Shown: positions 52,074-61,939, counted from the first letter of the stretch. The stretch: DNA of 64,000 nt from Pyrinomonadaceae bacterium (GCA_026129865.1 JAHCHG010000003.1:62001-126000); one strand, 5' to 3'. Numbers and translations are program-made. Notes: a model not told the origin generated them from the sequence alone.

Positions 52074-54735
52074 TTACTTTGACCTCCTTTTTTCCGCAAG
52101 GCGATTCAAAAGTCACAACAAAATCACCGGTTTTGGTGCTTATCGATCTGAAAACGTAAAATTTTCGCTCTGTCAAAACTCCAATTCCGGATTGTAACTC
52201 GACGGTCACGTCGTCGGGACTGTTTGAAACGGCGGTTATTTGACCGCCGTTACTGCCTTCGAGACTTACAAATGTCCCGAGACTGCCGCCGTCATTTACG
52301 ATCGATACATTTTCCTGTTCGATCTTTAGCGAACAGGCGGGAAGTTCCGGCTGGTTTGATGTGACGAGCCGCGGGCGCGAATTAATAGTTGCCGCTGACG
52401 TTTCAGGAGATTTCACTGCCGGATCGACCGGCTTTTTCTGTGAAGATGGAACATTAATGATGATCGGATCAAAGATCGAATCCACCGCCTTTTTCGGTTC
52501 GACCGCGGGCGATTCCGGAGTCTTTTCCGGTTCTGCCGGCTGGATCTTCTGCGTAGCGGGATCCGTTTCGGTTTCCACCGCCGTTTTCTGAATTGCCGGA
52601 ACATTTTCAGGGATCGAAGTTTGAACTGCTTCCGGTTTCGTTTCCGGGATCGTTATCGCGGGTTCAACAATTGCAGGCGGTTCGGAGATCGCAGGTTTTA
52701 CTACCGTCGTTTCGGAACTTGGATCATTGATCTTTGCAGGAGAAATTCCAGATCCCCTACCGGCAGGCGGTTCGTCATTAACCTTCATTGACGCAAAGGT
52801 TGTCTTGGCACCTATCAAACGGTCTAATCCTTCCGTCGTTCCGTTTAACTTAAGATAAACATTTTCTATTACGAGCCGTTTTCCAACGTCCGGCGCGGAT
52901 CTGTCATATGCCGCCAGATATTCCGCCAATGCTTCTTTCGGTTTTCCTTCCGCTTCGAGCGCTTCGCCGAGATGCCATTTTGCCGAACGCCAGAATGAAC
53001 TATCCGCAGGCAGCGTCCGAACCGCGCGGCGAAAACGAAGCGACGCCGCTTCCGGTTTTTCCTGCTGCAAAAGCGACCAACCGGCGAGCTCGTCGATCTT
53101 ACCTGTCAAAATTTCCGCCAATGTTGCGCGCGGAACTGCCGGAACGATGAGCATTTCGTTTCGCAATGCAGCGATCGTCCGCTGTTGATAAAGTTCGTCT
53201 CCGATAACCGCCGCTTCCGGATTTGCGACGTTTAGAGCCGAATCGACCTTGCCGGAAACGCTTTCTGCGTATTCAAACGCTTTCGCGGGCGCTTTTCTTT
53301 CCTCGAGCAGGCGTTTTGCGGCAAAGATCGTCCGGTGAATTTTCATTGCGTCGTCGCCCCGGACAAATTCGTCCGAAGCACCGGAAATTTCGCTTTCGGA
53401 ATCGGAGCGTTCGATCGTATATGAAAATCTTAAAAGCGATTTCAATCTTTTTTCCAACGTCGAATCGATCGCAGATTCGGGCTCAAAAATACTTGCTTTC
53501 CGTTCTCCTGCCAAAACTTCGCTGAACGATCTGCCGCTTCGAATAACACGTCCGCCCAGGCGAACAGCGATCTCGTCGCCTTCGATAGAAAAGGTTCGCA
53601 ACAGTTCGTCCGAAGCCTCGCGGTAGAGTCCCGAAGCCAATCTCGCTTCTGCCAGAGCGTAACGAAGCGTTGGAAAATCACCATATTGACGCGCCGCCAA
53701 GAGCGTCTTTTCGGCTTCGATAGGTTTCCGTTTCAGCATCAATCCTTTCGCCAGAGCAATATGCGCCCAAGTGTAACGCGGTTCAATTGCGATCGCTTTT
53801 TCAGCCATTTCGATCGCGAGGTCTGCCTGCGCATTCGCAGCGTACCAGTAAGCGGCACCGACGAGAAGAAAGAAATTGTCCGGATTCTTCGCGATCGCCG
53901 AATTTAATTCGGTTTCAGCCTCAGCCGTTCGACCGGCATTAAACAAAGACATCACCAAGCCCGTTCGTGCAGATGTGTCTTCCGGATCTTTTTGAAGGAT
54001 CTCGCGAAACAGAATAACCGCCTCATCGGCTTTACCGTTTGCACGTTTCATTTCGGCGAGGCTGCGCTTTGAAACGATCGAATCCGGGTTAAGTTTTAAC
54101 GCCTGTTCGTAAGCTGCAAGTGATTCGTCTAGTTCAAAATTCATGCGCGCCGCCAAACCCAGTGTTTGAAACGCCGCGGCGGAATTCGGGTCGATCTCTA
54201 CCGCCGTTTTCGCCAGTCTTTTCGCTTCCGAGCCGTATTCTATTCCAATGTAAAACGCGGCTAACCCGAGCATTTGCGAAACATTTCCTTCGATCTTTTC
54301 TTCGATCAATTTTGCGGTTTCAATTGCGGCGTCGGGTTGATTTCGATAATAGAGATTGGTCGGAAACTGGATGACGATCTCGGCAAATAGCTTGTCGGAG
54401 ATCGGCTTAGGAGCTTCGATGACGGCGATCTTGAACAGATCGATGCCCGCCTGGATCTCGCTCAGCCGAAGTTTCTGATCGCCGAGTGCGGCGCGCGTAC
54501 TGACCAGCAATTCCTGCGCTGCGACTTTTCTGGAAGATTTAGGATATGTCTCTACGAACTTTTTTAGCGCAGCGATCCTATCGGTCAAACTGGTTTCGGC
54601 TCGCGCGTTCCGAAATGCCTGATCCTCACTGATCGTGCCGATCGGAACATTCGCCGGCGGGTTTTTGGTCGGAGATTGGGCAAGGATGTGAAGCCCGAAT
54701 AGCAGAATTAAACTGCAAATGAAGAAATATTTCAT
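52063..54735 (-). CDS. Large exported TPR protein with Pro/Glu-rich linker
   Basis: 890 residues. Signal peptide (IICSL... LLFGLHILAQ region) then many TPR units (about 60-420; e.g. AAAFQTLGLAARMNFELDES, LAAYEQALKLNPDS, AVILFREILQKDPEDTS). A middle helical domain follows. About 640-780 is a low-complexity Pro/Glu/Lys/Val linker (PEKTPESPAVEPKK and similar). A short beta-rich C-terminal domain ends the protein (KEVKVNVR). It probably works in the periplasm as a scaffold. The 11-bp overlap with the downstream gene indicates an operon. Confidence 0.8.
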   Translation of the reverse strand: MKYFFICSLILLFGLHILAQSPTKNPPANVPIGTISEDQAFRNARAETSLTDRIAALKKFVETYPKSSRKVAAQELLVSTRAALGDQKLRLSEIQAGIDLFKIAVIEAPKPISDKLFAEIVIQFPTNLYYRNQPDAAIETAKLIEEKIEGNVSQMLGLAAFYIGIEYGSEAKRLAKTAVEIDPNSAAAFQTLGLAARMNFELDESLAAYEQALKLNPDSIVSKRSLAEMKRANGKADEAVILFREILQKDPEDTSARTGLVMSLFNAGRTAEAETELNSAIAKNPDNFFLLVGAAYWYAANAQADLAIEMAEKAIAIEPRYTWAHIALAKGLMLKRKPIEAEKTLLAARQYGDFPTLRYALAEARLASGLYREASDELLRTFSIEGDEIAVRLGGRVIRSGRSFSEVLAGERKASIFEPESAIDSTLEKRLKSLLRFSYTIERSDSESEISGASDEFVRGDDAMKIHRTIFAAKRLLEERKAPAKAFEYAESVSGKVDSALNVANPEAAVIGDELYQQRTIAALRNEMLIVPAVPRATLAEILTGKIDELAGWSLLQQEKPEAASLRFRRAVRTLPADSSFWRSAKWHLGEALEAEGKPKEALAEYLAAYDRSAPDVGKRLVIENVYLKLNGTTEGLDRLIGAKTTFASMKVNDEPPAGRGSGISPAKINDPSSETTVVKPAISEPPAIVEPAITIPETKPEAVQTSIPENVPAIQKTAVETETDPATQKIQPAEPEKTPESPAVEPKKAVDSIFDPIIINVPSSQKKPVDPAVKSPETSAATINSRPRLVTSNQPELPACSLKIEQENVSIVNDGGSLGTFVSLEGSNGGQITAVSNSPDDVTVELQSGIGVLTERKFYVFRSISTKTGDFVVTFESPCGKKEVKVNVR

Positions 54736-54843
54736 AAGAACTCTTGTGCTAAACGTCGAAAACAGTTAGCGTTTATCGCAAAATAATCAAAATAATAGCA
54801 CGAAATTGCAAAAAGCCGTTCCCGGCTCTATGCTAAAAATCCT

Positions 54844-55365
54844 ATGCTTCTGACCGACGAGATCTGGCAGCAAAACCTTTCCGAAGCCCTCGACCACGCC
54901 AGGATCTCGGGGCGCGCGGATCTTGCCGACTTTCTTTCGCTAAAGGCAGCCAACGACGCGATCCGCGAGCAAAGCATCAAATGGCTGTTCGATTCCGTGC
55001 TTGAGATCGTTTTTGCCTTTAATAATCACGGCGCTCGTATCACGATCGAACAGCGCGAAAATCATAAATTCGTAACCGGAAAGTCAAAACTCACCGGTTC
55101 GCAGCTGAAACTCAAACAAGGTGTGAGATGTCTGTCGCTGGAAGCAGGTTGGACGCGCAATCCCGGCGACGGTTTTATGCGCGGCGGCGCGCTTGCTTTT
55201 GCGCGAATAAATCATTTCGGCATCGCCGCCGGAGCCGAGGAGCTTCTTCTGCTGAAATTTGAAGGCGTACCGCAATGGTTTTTTGTCGAAGACGAAAGGC
55301 GAAGAGCTTCTTTCGAAATTAGAAGACTGCGAAGGCATTTCGAACTTCTTTTAGATCATAAGTAG
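54844..55365 (+). CDS. Hypothetical cytoplasmic protein
   Basis: 173 residues, no signal or membrane segment. The N-terminus is helical and acidic (WQQNLSEALDHARISGRADL), and the C-terminal half mixes strands and basic helices (RRRASFEIRRLRRHFELLLD). No family is recognised. It is divergent from the large TPR gene, with 108 bp of AT-rich DNA between. Confidence 0.6.
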   Translation: MLLTDEIWQQNLSEALDHARISGRADLADFLSLKAANDAIREQSIKWLFDSVLEIVFAFNNHGARITIEQRENHKFVTGKSKLTGSQLKLKQGVRCLSLEAGWTRNPGDGFMRGGALAFARINHFGIAAGAEELLLLKFEGVPQWFFVEDERRRASFEIRRLRRHFELLLDHK

Positions 55366-55472
55366 CTGTCAGACAGACAGCGTTGAAAAGCGCGTGTTTA
55401 TTTTATCAGGCAGGTGAGTTAGAATTGAGAAAATTTAATACGTAATAGTAATTGGACGGGAGATATTTAAAA

Positions 55473-56204
55473 GTGAAGTCAGAACTTGAAAAACTAATTG
55501 AATTGCAAATAACAGATACCAATATCAGAAAGCTTAAAAAGGCAATCGACACCGCAGAAGAAAGGCGTGCTGAAATCGAACAAGAGTTTGAACAGCACGC
55601 TTTTTCCATTCGGGAGCTGCAAAATAAACGCGATTCCGCGCGTGAAAAACGTGCCGAGCTTGAAAAGCAGATTATCACAAATAAAACGTATATCGACCGC
55701 GCGAATCGAAATCTTCAGGGCGCACAGGATCAAAAACAGTACGAAACTGCGATGCGCGAGCTGGACTCGCTTCAGAAACAGGTGACAAAGCTTGAGAACG
55801 AGGTTTTGGAGAAAATGACCGAGATCGAGGACGTGGAAAAAATTCTGGAGGAACGATCGGAAGAGGTCGATTCGCTTGAAATAAACCGCGACACGGCGCT
55901 GAAAGCATTTGACGAAAAAGTGGCGCAAGACCGGAAAGAATTTGCCGAAGAAACTAAGAAACGCGAAGAGGTTTTTGCAACGCTGCCGGCGAATATGGCT
56001 GGCGTTTACAACCGTCTTGCCCAGAGAAGCCGCGACGGAATCGCTGTTGCGGAAGTTGTAAACGGTTCGTGCAGCGCTTGTTTTATGACTCTTCGCCCGC
56101 AAATGCAGGTGGAGCTGAAAACGAGCGGTGAAATTGTAACCTGTGAAAGCTGTGCGCGAATTCTATATCTGCAGCCGAAATCCGAGGAAGCGTCGGCGGT
56201 TTGA
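55473..56204 (+). CDS. Zinc-ribbon coiled-coil protein (COG1579/CdsZ-like)
   Basis: 243 residues from the GTG at 55473, chosen because GGGAGA lies about nine bases before it; a TTG 21 bases earlier is possible. Residues 1-170 form a long antiparallel coiled coil (ELEKLIELQITDTNIRKLKK; KQVTKLENEVLEKMTEIEDV). The C-terminus has a C4 zinc ribbon: GSCSACFMTLRPQM and VTCESCARILY. The family is linked to ribosome or secretion-related roles in other bacteria, but a function here is unproven. Confidence 0.8.
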   Translation: MKSELEKLIELQITDTNIRKLKKAIDTAEERRAEIEQEFEQHAFSIRELQNKRDSAREKRAELEKQIITNKTYIDRANRNLQGAQDQKQYETAMRELDSLQKQVTKLENEVLEKMTEIEDVEKILEERSEEVDSLEINRDTALKAFDEKVAQDRKEFAEETKKREEVFATLPANMAGVYNRLAQRSRDGIAVAEVVNGSCSACFMTLRPQMQVELKTSGEIVTCESCARILYLQPKSEEASAV

Positions 56205-56334
56205 TTTGTAAATTAAATAGAGTGGTTAGCCGAAGAAAATTTCGATCTGCGGGTAATTTTGTAACCTTAACGTCGAAATGATTCTTTAACGACAATGATC
56301 GCGCTGTATTCGGTTGCGGTCAGTTGGCGGTCGT

Positions 56335-58110
56335 CTATTTGCTCCATTCGTCCGAGATCTTCACATCGACATTCACGGGAACGCGTTTGATGTATTCTTT
56401 TCCTGCGTCGCACATTGCATCTTCCAAAAATTTCGCGGTCTGCTCGGCTTCCGCGGTATCGGCTTCGACGATTATTTCGTCGTGAATAATGTTCACAAGC
56501 TTTGCCGAAGTTCCGGAGATCTTGTCGTGAAGCAGGCGCAAAGCGCGTTTCAGAATATCTGCCGACGTTCCCTGAATCGGGAAATTCTTACCGTTTCTCT
56601 GCGCACCGCCTTTTGCGGCACGGTCGGTTTCGTCAAATCTAAACTTAACCAATCTTCCGCTCGCTGTTCGTGCTGTCCGGTCAATAACTGATTTTCGCGC
56701 CGCGTCGCGCAGCCATGCGTCGAGCCCGCGATAGGTCGTGAAATAGCGGCGCATCATGTTCTCCGCTTCCGGTTCGGTCAAACCGGTCATCATTGCAAAT
56801 TTTGACGCGCCGATGCCGTAAACAACGCCAAAATTCAAACGTTTGGCAAACGAACGCTGATCTGCCGAAACATCTTTCGGATCGATGTTAAAAACTCGCG
56901 CGGCGGTCGATGTATGAAAATCTTCGCCCGTGATAAATGCATTTATAAAATTTTGATCTTCCGAAAAATCCGCCAAAATTCGAAGTTCGACCTGTGAATA
57001 ATCGGCAACTATCAGCTTTTTGCCGTCGGGCGCACGAAAACAGCGGCGATATTCTACCTCATGCGGAATTTGCTGAACATTCGGTTTTGAGCAGCTGAAT
57101 CTTCCTGTCGGCGCTCCGATCTGGCGAAAATCGGCGTGAATTCTGCCCGTTTCCGGACGGATAAACTCCAGAATATTTTCGCCGAAACTTGTCAATGATT
57201 TTGCCACACCGCGATATTCCAGAAGCTTAGCAACAACGGGATATTGTTCCGCGAGCGGTTGAAGCTGCCAGGCACGCGTCGATTCCGGCATAGGAACGCC
57301 GAGATTTTTCAGCGCTTCGGAAACCTGAGTCTGTGAATTTAAATTGATCTCGGCAACGCCGAAAAGCGATGCCTGAGCTACACCGGCAGACAGCATTTTC
57401 TGCAGATCCAAACCAATGACTTTCTGCTGCTTTTCTACCTTATCAAGCTGTTCACGCCATCTGTCCGCATCGAGGAAAAAGCCGTTCAGCTCCATCGCCG
57501 CGATCGGCATTACGCAGTCAAACTCGAGTTTTGCGACCTGTATCAATTCATCCTGACGCAGCCGTTCGACGATCTTTTCGCGCAGCGGAACCATCGTCGC
57601 TGCATCTTTTGCCGCATATTCGATCTGCGAATGTGAAAGTTCGTCCGCGGACCAATCGCTGACCTGCTGCGATTTATCCATTTCAATTCCTAGAAAAAAT
57701 TCTGAAACCGCCGCAAGATTATGTCTTCGATCTTGATCGCCGGCGGCGATCAGCTGGCTTGCGAGCATCGTGTCGAAAATTCCGTTTAGATCGACGCCGA
57801 GATGATGCCGCGTCCATTTTGCATCAAATTTTGCATTATGTGCGATCTTTATCGGGCGCGGCGCGGACAGAAGATCGCGCAAAGGTTTGAGCTCGGGCAG
57901 CGTACTCAGATCGCCGCGCTCCATAAACGGTTTCAGGTCGATAACCTTGGTGTCCTTGCCGTTGCTCAGCTGGACCAGACGAATGTACCCGTCAAACGGA
58001 TCGAGCGCGGTCGTTTCCGTATCGAAACCCAAATACTCTTCGCTTTCGAGCTGTGCACAGGCTTTTTCGAGCGACGCCGCGTCGTTAATGAGCTGAAAAT
58101 AAACTTCCAT
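56335..58110 (-). CDS. Family A DNA polymerase with 3'-5' exonuclease, no 5' nuclease domain
   Basis: 591 residues. The exonuclease domain (about 1-180) has the DEDDy acids: FDTETTALDPFDG, HNAKFDAKWTRHH and IEYAAKDAATM. The polymerase domain has motif A VADYSQVELRILADFSEDQN, motif B QRSFAKRLNFGVVYGIG, and motif C NIIHDEIIVEAD. The 5' nuclease domain of normal PolA (about 300 residues) is absent, so this is a short Klenow-like polymerase for repair or gap filling. All catalytic residues look intact. It lies alone between the zinc-ribbon gene and a small acidic gene. Confidence 0.92.
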   Translation of the reverse strand: MEVYFQLINDAASLEKACAQLESEEYLGFDTETTALDPFDGYIRLVQLSNGKDTKVIDLKPFMERGDLSTLPELKPLRDLLSAPRPIKIAHNAKFDAKWTRHHLGVDLNGIFDTMLASQLIAAGDQDRRHNLAAVSEFFLGIEMDKSQQVSDWSADELSHSQIEYAAKDAATMVPLREKIVERLRQDELIQVAKLEFDCVMPIAAMELNGFFLDADRWREQLDKVEKQQKVIGLDLQKMLSAGVAQASLFGVAEINLNSQTQVSEALKNLGVPMPESTRAWQLQPLAEQYPVVAKLLEYRGVAKSLTSFGENILEFIRPETGRIHADFRQIGAPTGRFSCSKPNVQQIPHEVEYRRCFRAPDGKKLIVADYSQVELRILADFSEDQNFINAFITGEDFHTSTAARVFNIDPKDVSADQRSFAKRLNFGVVYGIGASKFAMMTGLTEPEAENMMRRYFTTYRGLDAWLRDAARKSVIDRTARTASGRLVKFRFDETDRAAKGGAQRNGKNFPIQGTSADILKRALRLLHDKISGTSAKLVNIIHDEIIVEADTAEAEQTAKFLEDAMCDAGKEYIKRVPVNVDVKISDEWSK

Positions 58111-58125
58111 TGATAAATTTGAATG

Positions 58126-58329
58126 CTATTCTTCTTCGTCTTCGAGCGCTTCTGCGGATTCATGACGAATTTCGCCGACTCCCGCGTTAAATTTTCCTTC
58201 CGCGGTCGCGCCCGGATCGCCGGTCAGCATTCCGCCGATTATTTCGAGATCGCCGAGAATCTCTTGACCGATACCCTTTAGATTTTCTTCTGACATCGTT
58301 TCGTCGTCTAGTTCTTTGTTGTTTGGCAT
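58126..58329 (-). CDS. Small acidic protein upstream of the polymerase
   Basis: 67 residues from the ATG at 58329, which has AAAGGAG about 11 bases before it; the open frame further upstream is not needed. DEEE end, and GKFNAGVGEIRHESAEALED resembles small stress proteins of the CsbD type only loosely. It is 15 bp from the polymerase gene and probably co-transcribed. No function assigned. Confidence 0.5.
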   Translation of the reverse strand: MPNNKELDDETMSEENLKGIGQEILGDLEIIGGMLTGDPGATAEGKFNAGVGEIRHESAEALEDEEE

Positions 58330-58476
58330 TTGATTAAAACTCCTTTGTAACGCATAAATCGAAGGAAATAATTTGTTTTTAAGATGTTTGAGACGGTCTG
58401 ATTTTAACATAAACGGACAAGCAAAACCTCGAGCGCGTTTGTGATAAATTTGTTTTCTACTAAGATCGTTTACTAG

Positions 58477-58998
58477 ATGAAGAAATTGATTATTTTATTT
58501 TTGATCGCGTTGTTTGCCGCCTCCGCGGCAGCGCAGGAGAAATGCGATTTGGCGTTAAACAGCGCACCCGCGCTCTTTAAATTGAAACTTGGAATGAACG
58601 CAGCCGAGGCAAAACATGCGGTTGACGGAAAACTAAAGATCAAGAATAAAGCTGAAGGAACGTTCTTTCAAAATTATATAAAAAAATCTCCACCGAAAAA
58701 TCTGGACGGAATTCGGGCGATCTATCTGAGGTTTTTTGACTCTAAACTTTATCAGATAGAGATTTTTTACGAACCGGAGAGGAACAGGATAAGTTTGGAA
58801 GATTTTCTTCGACAATTTTCCGCCGAAAAGGAACTGCCGTTTGAGTCTTGGAAGGTTGATTACGGAATTGCCCGGCTGGATTGCGACGGTTTCTTTATCG
58901 AAGCCGATAATTATCTAAATCCGCGTGTTCAGCTGACCGACGAAGTTCTTTCTGCGAGGTTTGAAGAATCTCAAAAAGATGAAAAAAAGAAGAAATAG
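58477..58998 (+). CDS. Exported protein of unknown function
   Basis: 173 residues. Signal peptide (LIILFLIALFAASAAAQ), then FKLKLGMNAAEAKHAV, and the motif RAIYLRFFDSKLYQIEIFYE in an alpha/beta domain with a Cys pair (KCDLAL, RLDCDGF). Such exported small proteins with a KLGM...A repeat are common in this group but unnamed. Basic Lys-rich tail. Confidence 0.65.
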   Translation: MKKLIILFLIALFAASAAAQEKCDLALNSAPALFKLKLGMNAAEAKHAVDGKLKIKNKAEGTFFQNYIKKSPPKNLDGIRAIYLRFFDSKLYQIEIFYEPERNRISLEDFLRQFSAEKELPFESWKVDYGIARLDCDGFFIEADNYLNPRVQLTDEVLSARFEESQKDEKKKK

Positions 58999-59078
58999 AA
59001 CGCGGATAAACACGGATGAAGCGGATTATCACAGATCAAATTTATCAAAAAGATCGGCAGGGCTAAAAATGTAAAACC

Positions 59079-59151
59079 TTATGAATTGCCGCTTTACGAA
59101 TTAGCGCCTTATGAATTGCCGTTTTAAGAATTAGCGCCTAATGAATTGCCG
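59079..59151. repeat. Tandem 30-bp repeat, 2.4 copies
   Basis: TTATGAATTGCCGCTTTACG AATTAGCGCC units at 59079-59108 and 59109-59138 plus the start of a third. It runs into the inverted-repeat element that follows. No ORF is supported between 58999 and 59352. Confidence 0.75.
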
Positions 59152-59291
59152 TCAGCTTTAGCTGACGGAAAAGTTAATCATTCAATCGGCTTTAGCCAAA
59201 TATAAAAAAATATCAATCATCCGATTAGCTTCAGCTAAAGCATTAAGAAACCGGCTTTTATCAGATTTTCGGCTAAAGCACGACGGCAATT
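59144..59291. repeat. 148-bp inverted-repeat element with GCTAAAGC words
   Basis: Bounded by AATTGCCG and CGGCAATT. Inside are CCGTCAGC-ttta-GCTGACGG, CGGCTTTAGCC, AGCTAAAGCATTAAG and CGGCTAAAGC. The same ends and words occur in the element inside the tolC-like gene. Confidence 0.7.
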
Positions 59292-59352
59292 GATAAAAAC
59301 CCGACAGAATTAACTTTTTAGCACCCAAAAAAACCAGATCCTGTTATTTGAC

Positions 59353-60540
59353 TTATCCTTCCAGCGGAACGATCCGCAAAATTCTATCGTCTGTCTTTGC
59401 CGCGTCGCCGCGACCGTCGCGGTTTGAGGTGGAAAAATATATAAAACCTTCGGGAGATTCGGCGACTTCTCTGATACGTCCGTATTCTTTTTTCAAGAGA
59501 AATTCCTGCGCGGTGATCTTTCTGCCGTCAATGACGAGCCGGACAATCGCCTCGCCTTTTAACGCGCCGAAAAAGAAATTTCCTTTGAAAGCCGGAAAAG
59601 CGTCGCCTTTGTAAAACATTGCGCTCGCGGGCGCGACCGCCGGAGAATATTCGACGAGCGGCGTTTCCATTCCTTCTTTTGTCATCAAGTGGCTGATCTT
59701 GTCCCAACCGTAATTTTTGCCGCGTTCGACGACATTGACCTCATCGCCGCCCGAACGCTTTTTGAACCACGAAACGCCGTCGATCAAACTCGGTCCGTGT
59801 TCGGTTTGAAACATCAGATTCGTTTCCGGCTGCCACGCAATGCCTTGCGCGTTTCTGTGTCCGTATGTCCAGATTTCGCCCCGCGCATTTTTTTGTCCGA
59901 CAAACGGATTGTCTTCGGGAATCGTGCCGTCATCATTGAGGCGCAGAGTTTTTCCGTTTATCGAATTCAAATCCTGCGCGAGTTTTTGCTTTGTCGCGTC
60001 GCCGGTCGTGATGTAGAGTTTTTTATCAACGGGACCGAAACTCAAGCGAGTTCCGGCGTGATATTTGGCGGCGGAAATTCCTTCGATGATCGTTTTCGGT
60101 TCGATTAGACTTTCGCCCGTTTCCTTGTAACGCACGACACGCACAAATTTGTCGCCGCCCATTTCATAAACGTAAGCAAAATAAAGTAAACGATTTTCCG
60201 CGAAATCGGGATGCAGAGTCATTCCCATCAAACCCGTTTCGCTGGAGAGTTCAACATCGGAAACGACAAAAAGCGGTTTTTCGCGCAGCTTTCCATCTTC
60301 TATCACGCGAATTCTTCCCGGACGTTCGGTGAAAAATATCCGTTTGTCGGGCGCGAAAACGATCGACCAAACAACTTCCAGATTTTCCGCGACCGTTTCG
60401 ACCTTAAATTTCGGCGTTTCCTTCGGCGGCGATAACTTATCGTCGCTGCCCGAATCCGTAAACGGCGCGTTCGCACAGGCGATGTTGAAAAGTAAAAAGA
60501 TCAAGAGAAGACTTTTTGTGAAAATATGCTTTGGCTTCAT
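59353..60540 (-). CDS. PQQ-dependent sugar dehydrogenase-like lipoprotein
   Basis: 395 residues from the ATG at 60540. The frame continues upstream but the signal peptide KHIFTKSLLLIFLLFNIACA, with a lipobox Cys, decides the start. A six-bladed propeller of the soluble aldose dehydrogenase (GSDH/Asd) type: NLEVVWSIVFAPDKRIFFTE, LMGMTLHPDFAENRLLYFAY, YGHRNAQGIAWQPE, and TEHGPS. It oxidises aldoses with PQQ in characterised relatives, acting in the periplasm. It stands between an inverted-repeat gap and the serine hydrolase on the same strand. Confidence 0.85.
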   Translation of the reverse strand: MKPKHIFTKSLLLIFLLFNIACANAPFTDSGSDDKLSPPKETPKFKVETVAENLEVVWSIVFAPDKRIFFTERPGRIRVIEDGKLREKPLFVVSDVELSSETGLMGMTLHPDFAENRLLYFAYVYEMGGDKFVRVVRYKETGESLIEPKTIIEGISAAKYHAGTRLSFGPVDKKLYITTGDATKQKLAQDLNSINGKTLRLNDDGTIPEDNPFVGQKNARGEIWTYGHRNAQGIAWQPETNLMFQTEHGPSLIDGVSWFKKRSGGDEVNVVERGKNYGWDKISHLMTKEGMETPLVEYSPAVAPASAMFYKGDAFPAFKGNFFFGALKGEAIVRLVIDGRKITAQEFLLKKEYGRIREVAESPEGFIYFSTSNRDGRGDAAKTDDRILRIVPLEG

Positions 60541-60581
60541 TTTGTAAATAGTTGAATCTTTTGACTTAAAACCGATAAATT

Positions 60582-60683
60582 TATCCACAGATGAACACAG
60601 ATACTTTGATTTTGATATCAAATGTCTTCGATTGAGTTTTTAATTCTTGAAAATCTGCGTGAATCCGTGTTCATCTGTGGATA
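60582..60683. repeat. Inverted repeat TATCCACAGATGAACAC / GTGTTCATCTGTGGATA
   Basis: Perfect 17/16-base arms around a 70-base loop, between the sugar dehydrogenase and the serine hydrolase gene. Another repeat with the related word CACGGATGAAGCGGATTATC is at 59010-59040. Confidence 0.75.
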
Positions 60684-60691
60684 ATTGATTC

Positions 60692-61939
60692 TTAATTACT
60701 TGATGCCGCGCCTTCTTCGAGCGATGCAATAACTTTCCCTAAGAATTCGTCAATTTTATTGTTTTCGATCCAACGCGCAACGACAACAAGGTCGTTTTTG
60801 CGGTCAATATAGACGATATTTGTGCCGTTTCCCAGAAACGCAAGTGTGCCTTCAGGTGCGCTTGGGTAAAGTTTTTTGTTTGTGTTGAGAAAGAAATTCA
60901 TAAAACCGTAAGTCGGTTCGCCCGCACTCGGAGTTTCGGCGCGTTTTAAGAATTCCGTTGAAATTATCTGTTTATCGTTCCATTTCCCGTTTCGTTCGAC
61001 CAGCAAACCGAAACGCGCCATATCACGCGCGTTGATAAACATTCCGCCGCCCCAATGTCCGCCGCCGCTGACCGACTGCATAATTTGTCCGTCAATCAAA
61101 ACGTAAGAATTTTCGTAACCGAACCAACGCCAGGTCGCGGACGCGCCGATCTCGTCCATCAAGTTTTCCTTCAAAACCTGCGGCAGAGGTTTGCGCCAAA
61201 TATTCAAAGCGCAAAGCGCGAGCAAATTTACGCGCGTGTCGTTATATTCGTAAACCGTTTCGGGTTCATTTCGCTTGCGATTCAGCCAATTGTTCGCGTC
61301 GCGGTCGGGTCTGTCCGCCCAATCGGGTTTTCCCCACAAAGTTCCTTCCCAATCGCTCGACTGCGTAAGCAGATCGTTCCAACGGATCTTTTTATTGTGT
61401 TCGGTGTCAAATAATTCTAAAAATTTCGATTTGCCGAATCTTTCCGCGTCATCGAATCTTTCCAAAGAATTATAAACCGAGATCGGAGCCATTTCTTTGT
61501 AAACAGGCGCGTTCAAATCTCTGATCAATTTTCGGTCAAACGCCAAACCGACAACGGTTGAAAGAAAACTTTTTGTAACCGAATGCGTCATATCAACGCG
61601 AAACACCTCGCCCCATTCGGCGACGATGTAGCCGTTTTTAATGATGATTCCGGTCATCTCGCCGCGCGTTTTCGTCGGTCCGATGATCTCGCCGAAAGGC
61701 TCGCGTCCGAAACTTTGCAATTGCGAAAGTTCTTGGTCGCGCGGTGCTTTCGCTTCATTTGCAATGGCAAAATCAATTGCTTCCTTTAATTTTGCCGCGT
61801 CAATCTTCAGATTTTGCGGATTTTTTGTTTCCCAATTTTCCGCGCTTGGAAAATACGCGCCTTGAGCGAAAACCGAAATGCTGAAAACAAATACAAAAAT
61901 TATCTGCGCCGAAAGTTTTGTCATCTTTTTAGTCTTCAT
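60692..61939 (-). CDS. Serine hydrolase (class C beta-lactamase/DD-peptidase fold)
   Basis: 415 residues. Signal peptide (QIIFVFVFSISVFAQ). The SxxK motif is SVTKSFLSTVVG, with the nucleophile Ser and general-base Lys. YEYNDTRVN is the YxN motif. SGGGHWGGGMFINARDMARF fits the third region. Such enzymes act as esterases, peptidases or rarely beta-lactamases; resistance cannot be claimed. Its last bases lie 70 bp from the sugar dehydrogenase gene. Confidence 0.85.
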   Translation of the reverse strand: MKTKKMTKLSAQIIFVFVFSISVFAQGAYFPSAENWETKNPQNLKIDAAKLKEAIDFAIANEAKAPRDQELSQLQSFGREPFGEIIGPTKTRGEMTGIIIKNGYIVAEWGEVFRVDMTHSVTKSFLSTVVGLAFDRKLIRDLNAPVYKEMAPISVYNSLERFDDAERFGKSKFLELFDTEHNKKIRWNDLLTQSSDWEGTLWGKPDWADRPDRDANNWLNRKRNEPETVYEYNDTRVNLLALCALNIWRKPLPQVLKENLMDEIGASATWRWFGYENSYVLIDGQIMQSVSGGGHWGGGMFINARDMARFGLLVERNGKWNDKQIISTEFLKRAETPSAGEPTYGFMNFFLNTNKKLYPSAPEGTLAFLGNGTNIVYIDRKNDLVVVARWIENNKIDEFLGKVIASLEEGAASSN

